From contig OX328103.1 in the NCBI GenBank assembly GCA_946811185.2, forward strand, positions 30,622,266-30,686,265: DNA of 64,000 nt. Direction: 5' to 3'. The stretch is from Hippopus hippopus. Lineage: Eukaryota > Mollusca > Bivalvia > Cardiida > Cardiidae. Below, one piece after another: positions 61,871-64,000 of this stretch. The translations under genes were made by a program, and so were the position numbers. The notes beneath the pieces are model-generated. The model had not been told where the DNA came from. It ran no database searches and saw nothing but the letters and a program-made list of their open reading frames with translations. Position 1 is the stretch's first letter, and the number at the start of each line of letters is the position of its first letter.

Positions 61871-62177
61871 ACGATTTTTGAAAAAAAAAATCGTTGGAAA
61901 AGGCACTTTATTTGATTTTACCAAAACAGTATCGTAGCCTTTTGCTGTTTTTTCCCCACACAGTTACATATTGGAACGTATGAACATGGTATTTAAACCA
62001 TACCAGCCTTCGATGCAAACCTACTTATTTAAAAGTGCACTGCTAACAATCAAGACGTGATTGTGATTGCTAACATGAAGAGTTTAGATTGAAAAAGTTA
62101 AATTAAAAAAACAAAAATAAGGAAAGTCGATAACTAGACTAGGCGTCAGAAAAAGAAATTGGTTTGATATCGTATAA

Positions 62178-62370
62178 ATGAACGGCGCTCTGGCAAAAGC
62201 ATTACACCAAGCAAGTGATCATATTATTATAGATCCGTTAAATCCATTTTGTTTAAAATCTGACTGACTCAAGAAGTAGACTGGTCTTTTGACATGCAGA
62301 AAATTGACCAATAGCAAAAAGATACTTTTCGCAGATGCGTTCAGCCTCCTTTTCACGGAGCATCACTCAA
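62178..62370 (-). repeat. F2 repeat lacking hairpin
   Basis: GAACGGCGCTCTGGCAAAAG, AATAGCAAAAAGATACTTTT (hairpin deleted at its base) and CCTTTTCACGGAGCATCACT. Confidence 0.75.
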
Positions 62371-62405
62371 GAATAAACGTTAACCTAAAGCATTGTAAGG
62401 GCTTT

Positions 62406-62672
62406 ACTGAACGATCCCGTGTTGAATACCAATCGAAGGGAAGCTTTTGGAAACATTGCGGGAAAAGGAGCAAATACTGGCAATCAGCAGTCCGCGCAGG
62501 CTGACCTGACCCGAAACTTTTTGCTACTGGTCAATTTTCTGCAGCTCAAAGGATCAGTGTACCTCATTATTCAGTCGGCTGTTATACGAAATGGAATTTA
62601 TTGATCCTTAATACTGTGACGTCTCGCTCGGTATAATGCATCACGGAGATTCATTAAGCCCTCTTTTGAGGC
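62406..62672 (+). repeat. F1-F2 chimeric repeat
   Basis: An F1 left half (TGAACGATCCCGTGTTGAAT, GAAACATTGCGGGAAAAGGA) joins at about 62487 to an F2 right half (CAGTCCGCGCAGGCTGACCT through CCCTCTTTTGAGGCAC). Neither family's other half is nearby. Confidence 0.8.
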
Positions 62673-63064
62673 ACATACAGGGTTCTTGCTTTTATGATAG
62701 ATGAGTCTGAAATTCAGTCGTCTACACTGAGCGAAACTTATAAACCGCCACCGCCCATTTCGAAGAATTATGGTCATACCGATGAACACTATCAACAAAT
62801 TGCTATGAGAAAAATTACCCCATTTTAATCTATCACCTGGTGAGAAATAAGTAGTTGAAAAATGTGTGGTATGACTTTTCAAAAGTGCTCGAGAAAGTGC
62901 CTAGAAATAATATTTTATAAAGTGGTAGTTTATATATATTGTTTCGTTCAATGTAGTGTAGAGTAAAAATCAGACGTTTAGAAATCGCATCGTCATATGA
63001 CATTGCTAGTAAATAGATGCATACCCTTTCGATATCTCAACAATTCTGCGTTTATACTTTCCAG

Positions 63065-63277
63065 CACCGGATCCAAACGACACGGTTACTATCAATGTAA
63101 AGAAGATCGATCTGAATGTGACCGAAAATTGCCAGGCTCACTTCACGGACGAGTACGACATCGCACTCGAAAAGAAACTGCTCGTGATTAGACGCGGCCA
63201 GTCTTTTGACGTAGATATTGAGTTCAACAGAGAATACGACAGAGCAAAGGATGACCTTAGAATCGTTTTTCGTTTCG
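63065..63277 (+). CDS. Transglutaminase, one N-terminal-domain exon (partial gene)
   Basis: Protein-glutamine gamma-glutamyltransferases crosslink Gln and Lys side chains, using a Cys-His-Asp triad. This exon encodes about 71 residues of the non-catalytic N-terminal beta-sandwich. It contains VTINVKKIDLNVTENCQAHF, TDEYDIA, LLVIRRGQSFDVDIEFNREY and DDLRIVFRFG, which match the family pattern (an ENxxxHxTxxY stretch, the LVVRRGQPF strand, and DxLRLxFxxG). The acceptor is TACTTTCCAG, the donor TTTCG|GTAAGT; it starts two bases into a codon, so an upstream exon exists. Catalytic-core exons would lie to the right, outside the window. The particular paralogue cannot be told. Confidence 0.78.
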
Positions 63278-63629
63278 GTAAGTTATGGTGGTTTATTTCA
63301 TGCTTTCCGGTAGGTTATCAAGAAATATCGGTGAAATATTTTTCGATATTTCATGGTTCCGACCATTGAAAATACCGATTTTTATATTGTAACTCTTCAA
63401 TTGAAGGCGGAAACAGTTGTTCCCGCGCACTCTTTACCTAGGTAAAATGCGCGTGCCTCGAAACCAGATGGAAATATGACGTAATTTACCTTACATTTCT
63501 CGCGCTTGGCATAATATTGTAATGCGTTGCTATGCGGAGTGGGTACGCCACGGGGAATAACCGAAAAGAACTGTACTGGATTTTTATTAAGTTCCCCCTA
63601 GAAAGGGTTAAAAGCATGCAATAAATAGA

Positions 63630-63750
63630 ATATTTGTTTTTTACGGTGAAAGATCGAAATTTATTTCATCTCTTGAACATCATCGGTATATTACCGATAA
63701 TGTTCACTCGATGAAATAAATTTCGATCATTCACCGTAAAATACAAATAT
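63630..63750. repeat. Palindromic repeat in the transglutaminase intron
   Basis: Arms of about 59 bp: ATATTTGTTTTTTACGGTGA... against ...TCACCGTAAAATACAAATAT, centre TCGGTATATTACCGA. Pairing is near perfect, including GATCGAAATTTATTTCAT / ATGAAATAAATTTCGATC. Confidence 0.88.
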
Positions 63751-63849
63751 CGTCTATATACACATAGTGTTTTTCAAACTTTCTCTGGTGCAGGGCGTAA
63801 ATAGCTGTAAGACACAGATGGGGGTTAAAGTTGGGTAAGGATAATAGTA

Positions 63850-64000
63850 TAATCCTTCACTGAATGATAGTGTGTGAAATTATTTCGGGAAATAGAGAAA
63901 GTGATGTCAGGCCTAATCAGTATTTTCTCCTTTTCCCTGCAATGCTTTCTTCTCTTTCAAAGAAAGCAGTCAATCATGAGAGCAACTTTTAATTTGTCGC
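63850..64000 (+). repeat. F1 copy cut by the window edge
   Basis: ATCCTTCACTGAATGATAGT, ATTATTTCGGGAAATAGAGA / TCTCCTTTTCCCTGCAATGC and AACTTTTAATTTGTCGC. Confidence 0.65.

Noticed and set aside
61593..61937. 114-codon ORF with SVCLSV repeats
   Set aside because: Pyrimidine-rich low-complexity sequence of the GTCTGTC type.

Overview
The window is eukaryotic genomic DNA from an animal, most likely a bivalve mollusc or a close lophotrochozoan. The evidence is AT-rich, GT-AG spliced genes with long introns, a slowly evolving CNOT1 protein, a mollusc-type transglutaminase exon, tRNA-derived SINEs ending in (CAAT)n, and very dense palindromic miniature transposons. The species call is inference.

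Region 1 (1-38,940, + strand) is the 3' two-thirds to three-quarters of CNOT1, the scaffold of the CCR4-NOT deadenylase. I could trace 28 consecutive exons (1124-38221). Every splice phase matches, giving 1847 in-frame codons plus a stop, from just before the NOT9/CAF1-scaffold half to the natural C-terminus. The exons encoding the N-terminus and the promoter lie left of the window. The 3'UTR has a canonical AATAAA at 38923. The introns carry a decayed mariner (22842-24148), a pogo/Tigger-like element (29047-29983), SINEs, three large tandem-repeat elements and many copies of a 229-bp TTAA-flanked palindromic MITE.

Region 2 (38,940-63,060) is a 24-kb interval with no convincing gene. It is a mosaic of at least five palindromic repeat families (named F1 to F4 and 'foldback' here), SINEs, microsatellites and tandem duplications. 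The most striking object is a 1345-bp foldback element (41005-42349) flanked by an 8-bp near-identical duplication.

Region 3 (63,065-64,000, + strand) holds one exon of a transglutaminase (N-terminal beta-sandwich domain); the rest of that gene lies to the right.

The two genes have no evident functional link. CNOT1 organises mRNA deadenylation and decay in the cytoplasm. The transglutaminase crosslinks proteins, a reaction used in haemolymph coagulation and matrix in invertebrates.
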